Source of the DNA: Seriola aureovittata
Taxonomy: Eukaryota; Chordata; Actinopteri; Carangiformes; Carangidae
Assembly (NCBI RefSeq): GCF_021018895.1
Contig: NC_079382.1
Location: 13,910,001 to 13,974,000 of the forward strand
Length of the DNA: 64,000 nt
Reading direction: 5' to 3'
Shown here: positions 46,801 through 57,800 of the stretch, in pieces
Position numbering within the stretch: the stretch's first letter is position 1
How the letters are laid out: each line of letters opens with the position of its first letter
Made by a program: the position numbers and the translations under genes
Notes under the pieces: generated by a model
The model's database searches: none
Told to the model about the DNA's origin: nothing
The model's input: the letters and a program-made list of their open reading frames with translations, nothing else

Positions 46801-49800
46801 GAATGTGCTGTTGCTGAAGCTGCTGCTGTTGTAAGTGTTGGTGCTGGAGCATCTGCTGCTGCTGCTGTTGGAGTTGCTGTTGCTGCTGAAGCTGTTGTTG
46901 GTGGTGCTGAATTTGTGGTGGGTGGTGCTGTAGTTGTTGGTGCTGCTGCAGTTGTTGGTGCTGCTGCTGCAGTTGTTGGTGCTGCTGCTGCAGTTGTTGG
47001 TGTTGCTGCTGCAGTTGTTGGTGCTGCTGCTGCTGCTGTTGATGGTGATTTGGTTGTTGTGATGGATGATGGGAAGGTGGAGGTCCCACCATTAGGCGAC
47101 CCATTTCCAGTCCCCCAAAGATGACCTGACCAGGACTAGAATACCTGGTGGGAACTGTGTACTGGGCTGTCAGGATGGTGTCCTGACTTTGGTCTGACCC
47201 ACCGGCAGCTGCTCCAGCAGGGGTTGTGCTGGGATTTGTTAGGACGTCCAGCTGAACATTTTGATTGGCTAGGAGTGACTGGACCAGACCGATGCTTTGA
47301 GCTGGGGACATAGCCTGGGCAGGACTATGGATGGGGGCAATAGGGATGTTGACAGTGCAGGGAGGGTTGTCATCGGCACCACCAGCAGGGCCTGTAACAG
47401 GCAGGTCATCTTCATCTTCACTGAAGACGTTGGGGCTGAAGACAGGCAGATTTATGTAGTCCATTGAGATCTTACGCACCTCTGGCAGGTAGATGGTCAT
47501 CTGTCTGGGCTGCAGATGGAGGAGGCTTGTCTTATAGATGACTGAGGAGAGAGGGACAGGGTAAAATGAGCAAATGAAAAATAAAGGCAAATTCTATTAA
47601 TTTATTTATTAACTTTAAAATGGCAAAGACAAAGATGTGGATTGTTTACCTGCACCTAGATTGGTAGGCAAGAATGTGGCCAACCCCACTATCTTGAACT
47701 TTGTTCCCCAAATATTGGATGTGACCTGAGCAAGGTAATTTTGCTGCAAGACAGGAACAAATGGATTATTTTCTGTGAACACATACAACAATCTGTAGAA
47801 GAACATTTATGTTTGAGCTTATCATTAAGCAACATTGCCCCCACCCCTGGACAAACAGCTACCTGACTAATCCATAGGTGACAGCACTGTAGCAAAAATG
47901 GCATGGACCCCCTCACTGGTTTCCCAGCCAGCCAACAATGCCATGTGTTGATGCACTTAGTGGGCAATTAATTAGACTTTTACCTGAGTGATGTCATCTA
48001 AAGGAAATTCCCTCCGTGTTAGACTAGGTGAACCAATAGAGGGCTTCCGTATGGGTAACCGTGGTGACCTGGAGATCTCCTGTGTAGCACGGGACAATTT
48101 GGGCGATTTTCTGGGATCAATGTTGATCCTGTTGGTAAAGGGACAAACTAAGTCTCTACAGAGAAGGTAGCAAATGAAAAAGAAAGTTTAGGCATGCAGT
48201 GAAACAAAAAACGAACGAAGAACATTCCATTTAAATGCATCACTGATGCAAAGGGTTAATATAGGAAGGTTAATATTTCAATAACAGTTGGGATGCCACA
48301 CAATTTCTAAAATGCAAAATTACACTTATTTTGGTACAATTTGTATTGGGCAGAAATGTAAATTAAAAAGGGCAAAATAGTAATTTAACATTCATTTAAA
48401 GGTTAATTCTTATGTTTTCAAGTTGTTGTTGTAGGATGATATAACAGCTATGTCAAAAATCTGAATTCATCCTTTGGCTCGCTCCTTTCACAGAAACATG
48501 TAAAACTAACCTTTAATAACTCCAAGTCCAAAAAAATCTCAGTTTGCATACAAAATGTTTCTCAATTCACACTGAATAACTGTGACCCCACTTATTTAAT
48601 ACTGTGGAAACTTGCAGGCAGAGTGTTTCACCTGGACTGTTGACTGCTACTGGGTCAAAAACACACAAAAACAGTAAATATTAGTTATAGATGACATGCT
48701 GCAGTGCACACAGATCAAGTGTCTGGTTACCTGGGCAGTTTGGGGGATTTGCTGCCCCTGGATATCTTTGGAGATTTCTTGCCAATCCAGTCATCACTCA
48801 GCTCAATGTCACTGGAGTCTGAGCAGTTACAGCTGTCGATCATGGCAGATATCAGACTATTGCCGTATATCTCATCTGAGGAGAGAAAATGGGACGATGG
48901 ACGGAAAGAATGGAGTTACTTTCGAGCAAATGGGTTATCAGTGTGAAGTCCCTAAGTTTCCAACTTCTACCCCTGCGATCAACACTGCTAAATTGTGAGT
49001 GATATTGCTGTTTCAAAGAGTTTAAATCAGTAAGGAAAGATTGGAATAAATAAATACAAAATAGCAGTCTTTTGGCAATTATTACAATAAAGCTGGCATT
49101 GTTTCAGTAGTTCAGATTTTTTCTCTGTTCCCTCATTCATATGGAGTTTGTGAACCACTGCTGCTCTAGTTTAGGTCAGGCTAATTTACTTGATGGACAT
49201 TAAAGTCTGAATGGGCTGGAACCATCTCATGGCTGGCTTCATTTATCACTGTGTGTGGGTGGGGGGTGGGGGGTGGGGTGGGGGAGCAGCGGCATGATTT
49301 ATGAGGAACCCAGGGGCCATCAGAGCCCCCATTAAGCAGCTTTTAATTAACATGGGCCCAATCTGCCCTATGTGACTAAAACATATTAACTCATTGAACG
49401 CCAACTCAAGAAACTCAAATAACTGGAAAAGTACTGGAGCAGGCAAACATGTCTGAGAGGAATACATTTGGCAATTCAAATTTTCAGGAATATATAGACA
49501 AACTGCAAAAAAAGTTTGTTGTTTGATCAATAGTAATAGTGCTTTGTTTTAATCCAAAGTAAATATATTTGACATGGGAGTCAGAGGTAAGTCAAATTAT
49601 GATATACTTTACTGTTATGAGAGTTCAGCTGTTAAAATGGAAAGAATGACAAAAACTGGATTAAAAAACACTGGATATCAAGTAACTCCCACATTTTCCT
49701 CTTAACCATATTCCATAAATAGAGAGCTCAGTTTTACTAGCTTATATTTATAAGCAACTATTGTATATACAAATGTATTAATATTAAACAGCTGACTTAA

Positions 49801-52800
49801 ATGTCCTAGTGATTGTGATTGCGATTGGATTGTAGTCCATTATCAGCAAAAATGTCAATTAGGAAATTATTTTCTGGTTAGGTTATTACATTTTGTTAGG
49901 TTGCCAATATGAAGGGAGCTCAGTTCTACCTGTTTTCCCATCTGTCTTGGGGTCCATAATGACGAACTCCGGACGCAGTTTACTTATTCGTCTGCCCTTG
50001 AGGATAGGCACCAGACCTCCTAGGTACTCCAGGTACAGAGTGTAGCAGGGCCCCCCCACTTCCGGGTTATCCTCTGTACGTTTCATGGTACAGTGCAGAC
50101 GCTCGTTCCCAGCTGTTGGGTAGCTCACAAAATCACGCATGTTGTTGGGATCTGGGATGGGGGGCTGGAAGAGAAAAACATGAGGTTGTAGAGTTGTTCA
50201 GAAACTTATTTTATTCATTGTTAGTTACTTAGTTACTGTGTGAGTTTTCTCATACTACACTTCAGCTGCCATTTTACAAAGGATGCTCATCTTAGTCATA
50301 TATCATCGTCTCAGAAAGTGACATCTATGACAGCACTAGTATGGTGCTAGAAGCTTTCCTGGAAGTTCTTCACATTTATTTTATGGTTTTAATGGCCCTA
50401 ACACCCTCCTGCATTGTGTTACCTTGATGGTGGGGATGAAAGCGGCAGTGACGTAAGAAGAGAGGCGGGAAGGCATGGTGAGCTTGGCAACATCTTTTTC
50501 CTCCTTCACTGCCGTGGCGATGCCCTGCTGGCAGAGTAGCTGCAGGTTGGCAACCCGGTGCTCCACTCGGACAACGTAAAGCGCCGGGCCACATGCCAAG
50601 AACAGACGAGAGTCCCGGTGACCCCAGCACAGCGTGGTGATTGGGCGCTGCAGGATAATGGAGAAGATACATTAGAGGGTGCACCACATCCTTTCACAAG
50701 GTTAATGTCAAGCATGAAAGATTGGCAAATGTTGGGGGTTTTTGTTATAGCTGTGATCAAATTCTTTCTTGAACTTTGCATCTTCGCAGGGGCACATTGC
50801 TTAGAGTGAATTCTGAGAACAGCAGTCTTCTTCAACAAGATTTTACAAAAACATGAGGGTATGTGCATGCTTATGGCAGACCGCTGAGCAGACCTTGGTC
50901 ACTGCGAATCCTCAAATAGACTAGTCTTTACTTTAATCTTCTTGGATGGTGTGACACACAGTGCAACATACTGAATGTTGATGTACAAACTGAAAGTTGG
51001 CTTTTACAAAGACAATTTCATATACTTGTCTATGAGTGGAAATGTCATTCATTTGGCCAGACTGTACAGGTGTGTAATTCAGCAAATGCTACCTTTTCAA
51101 CTTCAATCTATGTTTAAAGTGAGTCATCTCACTTTGTTACTTAATGTACTTGTTTCACTGTTAACTTACCAACAATCTCATTAAAGTAACGCATTAAAAT
51201 GTTTTTGTCAGATGATGATCACCTGTGCTGGTGTGTCCAGTGTGTAGATGTGTTCACCCTGAACATTGTAAAATTTGACAATGGCATTCCTGGTGGGGGG
51301 AGGACAGGATGGGTCAGGGGAGAGGAGTGTCCTCTCCATCCCTGCCACTGCAAGGAGGTCCCCCTGTGAGCACCATTGGACCACCACATCTGCATCACAG
51401 GACAAGGAAGAAAATAATGTTATGAACATTAACATATGAGGATTGACAAAAGACAGAAAAACACAACATTCCTTGAGACATAATTTGTAACTGGTATAAA
51501 AAAACAATGAAACAAAGAAAGAGACAGAGTTGCTGGAACACTCAGGTATACATTAATGATAAGGCGCCCACACACCTTTCAGACCGGTGCGAATGAGGGT
51601 GGGAGAGAGGTCATCGTAGTTGTTCATCAGGTTAATGTCACCAGAGGTGAAGCTGACTGTCAGCAGTGGCTTCTGGCTGTGCACTGAGAGGAGACAAAGG
51701 ACAACACAAACATCTTAATAATAATAACAATAACAATAATGTGACAGTGTAAAGTACACTGGGATTAACTGCAAACTGTTCTTCCATGTACGAAACTATA
51801 ACTTGTATGTTAATACATTTAAGTAATGTGGCACTGACAGTGGATGTCAATAAATGTCTATCAAAGGTGGACTAAAGTTAAAATTATACACACCGGTGCA
51901 ATGAATAAAATGCAATAAATTATTCTACATGAGTGTTATCTGGGGATTTAACTTTATATAGCAAAACACAGAGAGTAAGTAACATTTCAGCTTATTACAT
52001 CCACAATATAGCCTGACATAAATTAAGGGAAGAGCTGAAATGATCAGTTAATTAATCAATGAATCAATCAACTAAAAAAAGCAACTATTTTGATACGTGA
52101 TTCACCGTTTGTTTTTTCACCGTCTTACTTGGTAGCAAACTGAATCTGGAGGTTTTGAAGAGTTGGTTGGACAAAATAAGCATTTTGATGGCATCCCCTT
52201 GGGCTTTAGAAAACTTTTCCTGACATTTTATAGACGAAGTGAGTGATCATGAAAATGAACGGCAGAAAAATTGACAGTGAAGAGAATTGTTAGTTGCAGC
52301 CATAAATGAGGTATCATACTGGTAACCTACAGAGGATCCGGTGATCAATATGCATTTCCAGAGTGGGCCATAAAAACAGACTGGATGCGAGGAAGACAGA
52401 GTGTGTGCGGTTATGTATGTGTGTGTATTTGTGAGGCTGCGTGTGTTTACTGTGGGTGTAGTTGAGGGCTGTTATGAGAAAGGCTAGGACAGATCCATAT
52501 CCGAGACAACTATATTTCATTTTCAGTGAGTTTCCATTGTTCCCTATTCATGAGAACACACAACTGCAATGAAAAACACTCAGCACATCTCACTGCTGCA
52601 AACAAGCGGCATTCTCAGTCAAACTGCTATAAATAAGAAATTTTCAGACAACGAACAATATGTTTTCATTAAAACAGCTTTGACTCTGTCCATTCACATA
52701 GTCCTGCAAAGACCCAAATACTACCACAAATAAAACATCCACCACTTCTTGACTTTCAGCCCAATAACAGTTACCACTTCCTTATAGAAATCAGTTTACA

Positions 52801-55800
52801 TTGAGAGTGTTGCATTAAATCATATAAATGATGTTGCTGTAAATGCAGAGTGTTGTGCTGTGCTTTGCAGTGATAATCGGTCATCATCATATATCATGAC
52901 AGAGAGATCTGGCAGGCGGAGGAAGAGGCAGCCTGGTGTCTCAGTCAGGTTGTCCATTTGAGAGATAATTTCTATCAGGTCAAATCAATTACTATTGACT
53001 GGTTTAATTAGTGAGTTAGGGCATAATCAGTGTTCCAGCTGAGGCAAGCACTTTTCAGCTTTACCACTTGGCACACAAGTGGAAGGGAAGGATAAAAAAA
53101 AAAAAAAAAAAATAGCACAGCAGGATGAGGACAGACCCTCAAGAGTTCAGCCTCAGCAACTGGGACTAATGAAGGTGAAGACAAAAGGAGGTAAAAAACA
53201 AAACAATACAAAACAAAACAAAACAGGAACCAATAAAAATTAGGTTGTCAAATGCGCTGGTGTACACGGTGAAAGCAGCAGGAGGGTGGGGAAAGGTAAC
53301 CACATGCAATTCTTCCCTTGTGTGACTGCTCACGTCCCAGTGTACTAGATACACACTGGACTGTATTTGAATTGGATAGCGAACTCACCAGATATATTCC
53401 CAGACTCACTTTTGACTGTTGTAAATTGCCACTATTGTGTTTATATGTGTAAGCTGACAGTACATGAAGACAAAAAAAAAAAAAAAGGTGAAATGGCATG
53501 CATATATTAGATGATTAATAAAATATATGTGAACCATGACAATGTAAAAATAAGTTAGTTGGATGGAAATCTACAAGTGGGGAATAAGTGTTTACTCCGC
53601 AACTGTTCCTGCTATTTTTTTCCATTTTCTTTCCTCAAGTTGTAGACAGTGGTGTAAATAGGGCTGCTGAGGCCAAAACAGGCCCCAATTCTGAAAATAG
53701 CTTGCAGTCAACTGTGGCATCAAGCTCAAGTACCAGGGCTATATCCTTGACACTGCAGTTAATCTTATTTTATGAGAGTCGTGGGGATTTCGTTAAAGAC
53801 AGTGCAATTGAAAACACAGACAGACGAGATTAACACATAATTTCAACAGAGGGGACTTTTTTGTTCCACTAATGTACAAGTGGACAGTGATGAACACACA
53901 CTTACACCGTGACAGCTGCTGCTGTTATGACAACAGCCTCTGCACCATAAAGAGCAAACAGGAGGTGCAGTGGCAAAAACAGCCCAATGGCAGGAGAGCT
54001 CTCTTCACTGTGCTCCTCCTACACCTCCTGCCCTCCATCTTTCACCACAGCTGCCCACCCACCTTCCATTTCACACTCTTTTGTTTCAATGCATCTCTTC
54101 CCCTGTCTTCACACCTGGCAGAGAAGTTGAATTATCACCTCCTCAGGCTTCATCAAATGGCTTGCATTACTAAATTTGCCTGTGAGATCAGTATCACAAA
54201 TGACTTGCATTTCTAACTATAAGCTCCAATGAATACCTTTGCACTTCAGCTCAACAGTTAACACCAAACAAAATGAAACTGTGTTTTCCCAGGAAAAATG
54301 GCTGACAGAAAAAGCAACATATATAGCTCTGACTGCCAAAGTGTACACAGTGTGGTTGGCACAACTTACCACTATTTGGAGTGTACTACCCCATGTACTA
54401 CTACACAGGGCAAAGTGGGTACCCCAGGATAGACATTTAAATATGACAAAGACACAGTGCTAATGACTGGCTCTGTAGTTCAGAAGACACAGCTGAAATT
54501 GTTTGTTGATCAGATCCATTGCTTGGACTGAGCATGAGCAGTAAAAGGTAGAGGAAAAAGAGGGGAAACTCACAGATGGCCCCACATCTGCTTTCTTGTG
54601 CATTGAAGTACCTACTTAAGAAACAGCTGGACAACTCCACCCTAGCACTGTACTCCCTATAGGCACAATGCCTTGCTCAGTAAACCTTTCACAGATTGCC
54701 CTCCAATTCTGCACCACATTATACTCTTACATAGACGTATATCCATTGCATTATGTCAGAACAGATACATTTCCAATTTAAACATTTTAAGAGACTGGTA
54801 AAATCTTTGTAGGCTCCTTAGTACAAGATTGCATATTGGGCTATGAGCTCTGTCTGTACTTCTGAGTACACAGCAGTACTGTGGCTGAACTTGAATGGTT
54901 GTGGTGTAGCTACTGATGGAGAACTGCAGTTGCTGCTAATGTGCAGCTTTTGCTGCATGGCTGATGAAGACACTTTTAGTGTAGCTGCTGTGTTAACAAC
55001 TCAGCCTGCAAAGTCTAAACTCCATACAATACTCCAGAAAAGGTTCTTACTTAACACAAAAGACAAACAAGAGATGAAATGACATCTAGCGCTTGTTTAT
55101 ATGGAGGTTGAATGCACTTATTGTATGTTACATTGGACAAAAGTGTAAGTTAAATGATTTTAACATAACTTCAGACTGATTTTACTTTGGCTCATATTAC
55201 TCATCAAGATTAGCCACCAAATGCAAACATGTTCGATGATAATTCGATAGTTTGATGCTGTAGATCTGGAAATATTTAGCCAGATAAGTAGTTTGCAATG
55301 GAGAAATGATAGAAAATATGAGTGAACTGTCTAGACTAAGAAGTGTGGGCAGACAAAGGTTTTTTTTGTTGGTGTTCATTTTCAGTGGAGAGGTGAGTAG
55401 GAATATGAAGGATAGACATGCAACCAAAGCTCCTGGCTGGAATTGAACTAGGCACGTTGCATTTATATTGTACGTGTCTCAATCTCTAAGCGCCCAAAGG
55501 CCCTGGTAGAAACTGAAGGTTGAAGGTGAGGGGTTTGAGTAGGTGAAAGTTAAGAGTCTACTATTCAAATCAAACCCTAAACAGCAAACCTTGAGGTGGG
55601 GAGTAGTCGTCAGAGTCTGTGTCGCTCTCACTGCTGTCCTCCACCAGGAAACTGGGGTAGTTCCAGGACATGCTGACAATGCCATCCGACTCATGCAGCA
55701 GTATGTGGGCCAGCATGCGCCCGTGGCAGTCCATCACTATCACCTGTCCGTCTGCAGTACCAAACAACACCTGGGACAGAAACAGTGAAGAGTTATTAGG

Positions 55801-57800
55801 GAGAAGAAGAAAGAGATACCAAGATAAAATTAACTTGGACACAAAGACAGAATAACAAAGACAGAAACGGAGGCATGCTTAGAAATAGAAAAAGAGATGA
55901 CAGATCTAAAGGAAGCCCAGAGAAATACATATCACAAGGAAAACAACTTGGAGAAATAGACATAAATGGGATGAAGGTGATGAACAAAGACAGAGACAAA
56001 TATACAGAATGAAAGCTTGATGACATCCAACCTGAACTGACAATGTAAGAGCACGAGAGCAAATACATAGCCTAACAAAACCACAACACATTCAAGACAG
56101 AGAATGCTTGCCGTCACTCTCAGCTGATCTCCCTCAGGGCCTGTCTCTGCTTTTTGAATGACAAGTCTACATACTAAAAGGCAAATGAAAATCTAAAATT
56201 TCTACATCTATTAGCATTGAAAGACTGGCATAGTGCACAGTGCAATTGGGGCTGTGGGGTGTGTGTGTATGTTACCTGCTGGTCATCAGGGGTCCAGATA
56301 CCACAGGTAATCTGGCTTTCCAGGTTGATCTCCGAGGACCAGTGTCTCTGCCCGCTGACTGATCCCACCAGGACAAAGCCATCACGATAGGAGATGAGAG
56401 CCTGGGTGCCATCATGGGACCAGGTGAAATCACTCACCTACAGGGGACAAGACATGTCAGTTAAGAATCAAATGGTGTTACTGACAGATTACTAGGTTAA
56501 TCAATATTCTCAGGTTAATTGTGTTATTATGGTAATTCTGCCTTTGTATACACCTCTCTTATTATGTGCAGTATCAGTAGCCTCTGATGTTCATTTTAAC
56601 TGTAATTTTGGAATGAAGAAGTGACGCAATTACATGATTTTGCAATAAGATGACTGACAGAAAAATAATTGGCAACTATTTTGACAATTGATTAATTGTT
56701 CAAGTCATTTTTCTAGCAAAAATGCCAAACATTCTCTGATTTCAAATTTGTGGATTTGCTGCTTTTCTTTTGTCATAGGTCATAGTCAACTGAATATCTT
56801 GGTTTTTGGACAGTTGGTCAGATAAAGAAGGAATTTTAAGATGCCACCTTCAGCTCTGTAGAATAATTTTGGGAATGAATAAGAAACTGGTCTTTGTTAA
56901 TAATGTTCATGTCACTCTCACTATCAGGGCTCCAAAGATGAAGACAGTCATTTCAGAACACTTTAAGAGAACGGCCTCTAGGAGCCACTAGCGAGACATT
57001 TACACTTGTCATTTTTTTTACCTTGAAATTTATAGTTGTATTCCAGTATTAACAGTGCTGTCAGAAAACATAGCCTCCTGCACACTGGTAATAGTGAAAG
57101 GATCTGCTTTAAGTAAAATGACTGCCTCTGCTATTGTCTGTATATATTAATACCCTTGTGTGACATGAAAAGGTAATCTCTAGTAGAAAAGAGCAGAGGT
57201 GCTATTTCATATGGCATAGGCCATATACTTAAAGTGTGTGCCAATTGTTTAGACTGTCATCTACTAACAAAATTGATCACAAAAGATAAGATGATGTCAG
57301 GATGTGTCAGACTGAGCTCAGCATAGGACAGTGATTGATTGATGAACCTACACATTATATATTTCCTTAGCAGTTATTTATTTAAATTGGCATGTGAAAT
57401 GTTAGAGGCAAATGGATCAGATATTTGTGTAATTCACTCCCTTTTTTTAGTATTTGTTGTTGCTGCTATGAGTTTTGCTCCCATTACTCTTGTATAGTGT
57501 GCTTCTACTGACTATTTGTATTCACCCTATTGTAATTTAATGTATTTTTGTTATTTATGTATATGCTTTTCATATTTTATCCCTGCAAAGTACATTACAA
57601 TACGTTTAAGTAAATAAGCACTTTTAATTATTGATTGAGATCATGTCCCGTTTCTGCGTAATGTATCTTACCTGAGCTCCACGGTCATTGACCAGCTCCA
57701 CGGACCAGCGGCCCTCGTACTGGATCCAAACAAAGATTCCTCCATCTGTATCACAGGTGGCCAGTTTCTGGAAGGGCTCATTCCACCGCACCAACACCAC
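43846..57800 (-). CDS. TULP4: Tubby-like protein 4 (5' end beyond window)
   Basis: Twelve exons, minus strand: 57800-57672, 56437-56276, 55770-55590, 51683-51576, 51389-51223, 50647-50423, 50164-49930, 48875-48731, 48128-47984, 47743-47650, 47541-44057, 43962-43846; phases agree and give 1,730 residues. The first roughly 80 residues lie to the right. WD40 blades come first (VVLVRWNEPFQKLATC, SDFTWSHDGTQALISY, LFGTADGQVIVMDC). The tubby fold is then split into CYTLYLEYLGGLVPILKGRR, NYLAQVTSNIWGTKFKIVG and the C-terminal QIELEGRQVMQFG...LDFQYPFSAVQAFAVALA. Long inserts separate these: a Ser-Pro-rich one (SPKLSRA, RSPRLPIRKPS) and one of about 1,000 residues carrying the Q/H tract, PPPPYPG, poly-Pro and basic segments. 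TULP4 has a SOCS-box and is proposed to be a CUL5 substrate receptor. It is longer than human TULP4 (about 1,543), mainly through the Q/H tract. Confidence 0.97.
44716..44760 (-). repeat. TULP4: Poly-proline tract in TULP4
   Basis: The large TULP4 exon encodes about 15 consecutive prolines between NVLSP and AELQSHG, from (CCN)n codons of mixed third base. Human TULP4 has only a short PPP here (from memory), so the tract has expanded. Confidence 0.8.
46590..47062 (-). repeat. TULP4: CAG/CAA glutamine-histidine tract in TULP4
   Basis: About 155 codons, almost all CAG, CAA, CAT/CAC and CTG, encoding Gln-rich sequence with interspersed His, Leu, Met and Ile. Mixed CAG/CAA codons mean it is not a pure triplet run. 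It contains a smaller 21-bp tandem repeat at 46933-47033 encoding HQQLQQQ units. It lies in the tubby insert just after GRLMVGPPPSHHP. Confidence 0.9.
49255..49285 (+). repeat. G-rich run (possible G-quadruplex)
   Basis: GTGGGTGGGGGGTGGGGGGTGGGG has at least four runs of three or more G with short loops, in a TULP4 intron on the non-transcript strand. Confidence 0.6.
51684..55589 (-). other. TULP4: TULP4 intron
   Basis: A 3.9-kb intron between WD40 exons. It contains poly-A/T runs (53093-53111, 53471-53485) and AT-rich unique sequence; an open frame at 53872-54216 has no recognisable domain. Human TULP4 has a short segment here (DGPAAYPIPVQNI, from memory) that is missing in the direct splice used in this model; I did not find it elsewhere in this intron. 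Confidence 0.5.

Noticed and set aside
46492..47124. 210-residue open frame on the plus strand rich in Ala and Val
   Set aside because: It is the reverse complement of the TULP4 glutamine tract; composition follows from CTG/TTG repeats.
48731..48875. Ser/Pro-rich repeats (SPKLPR, SPKLSR) as a possible duplicated exon
   Set aside because: The pair of short repeats is also present in human TULP4, so it is an old family feature.
53872..54216. 114-residue plus-strand frame in a TULP4 intron
   Set aside because: No domain, no splice support, and antisense to the gene.
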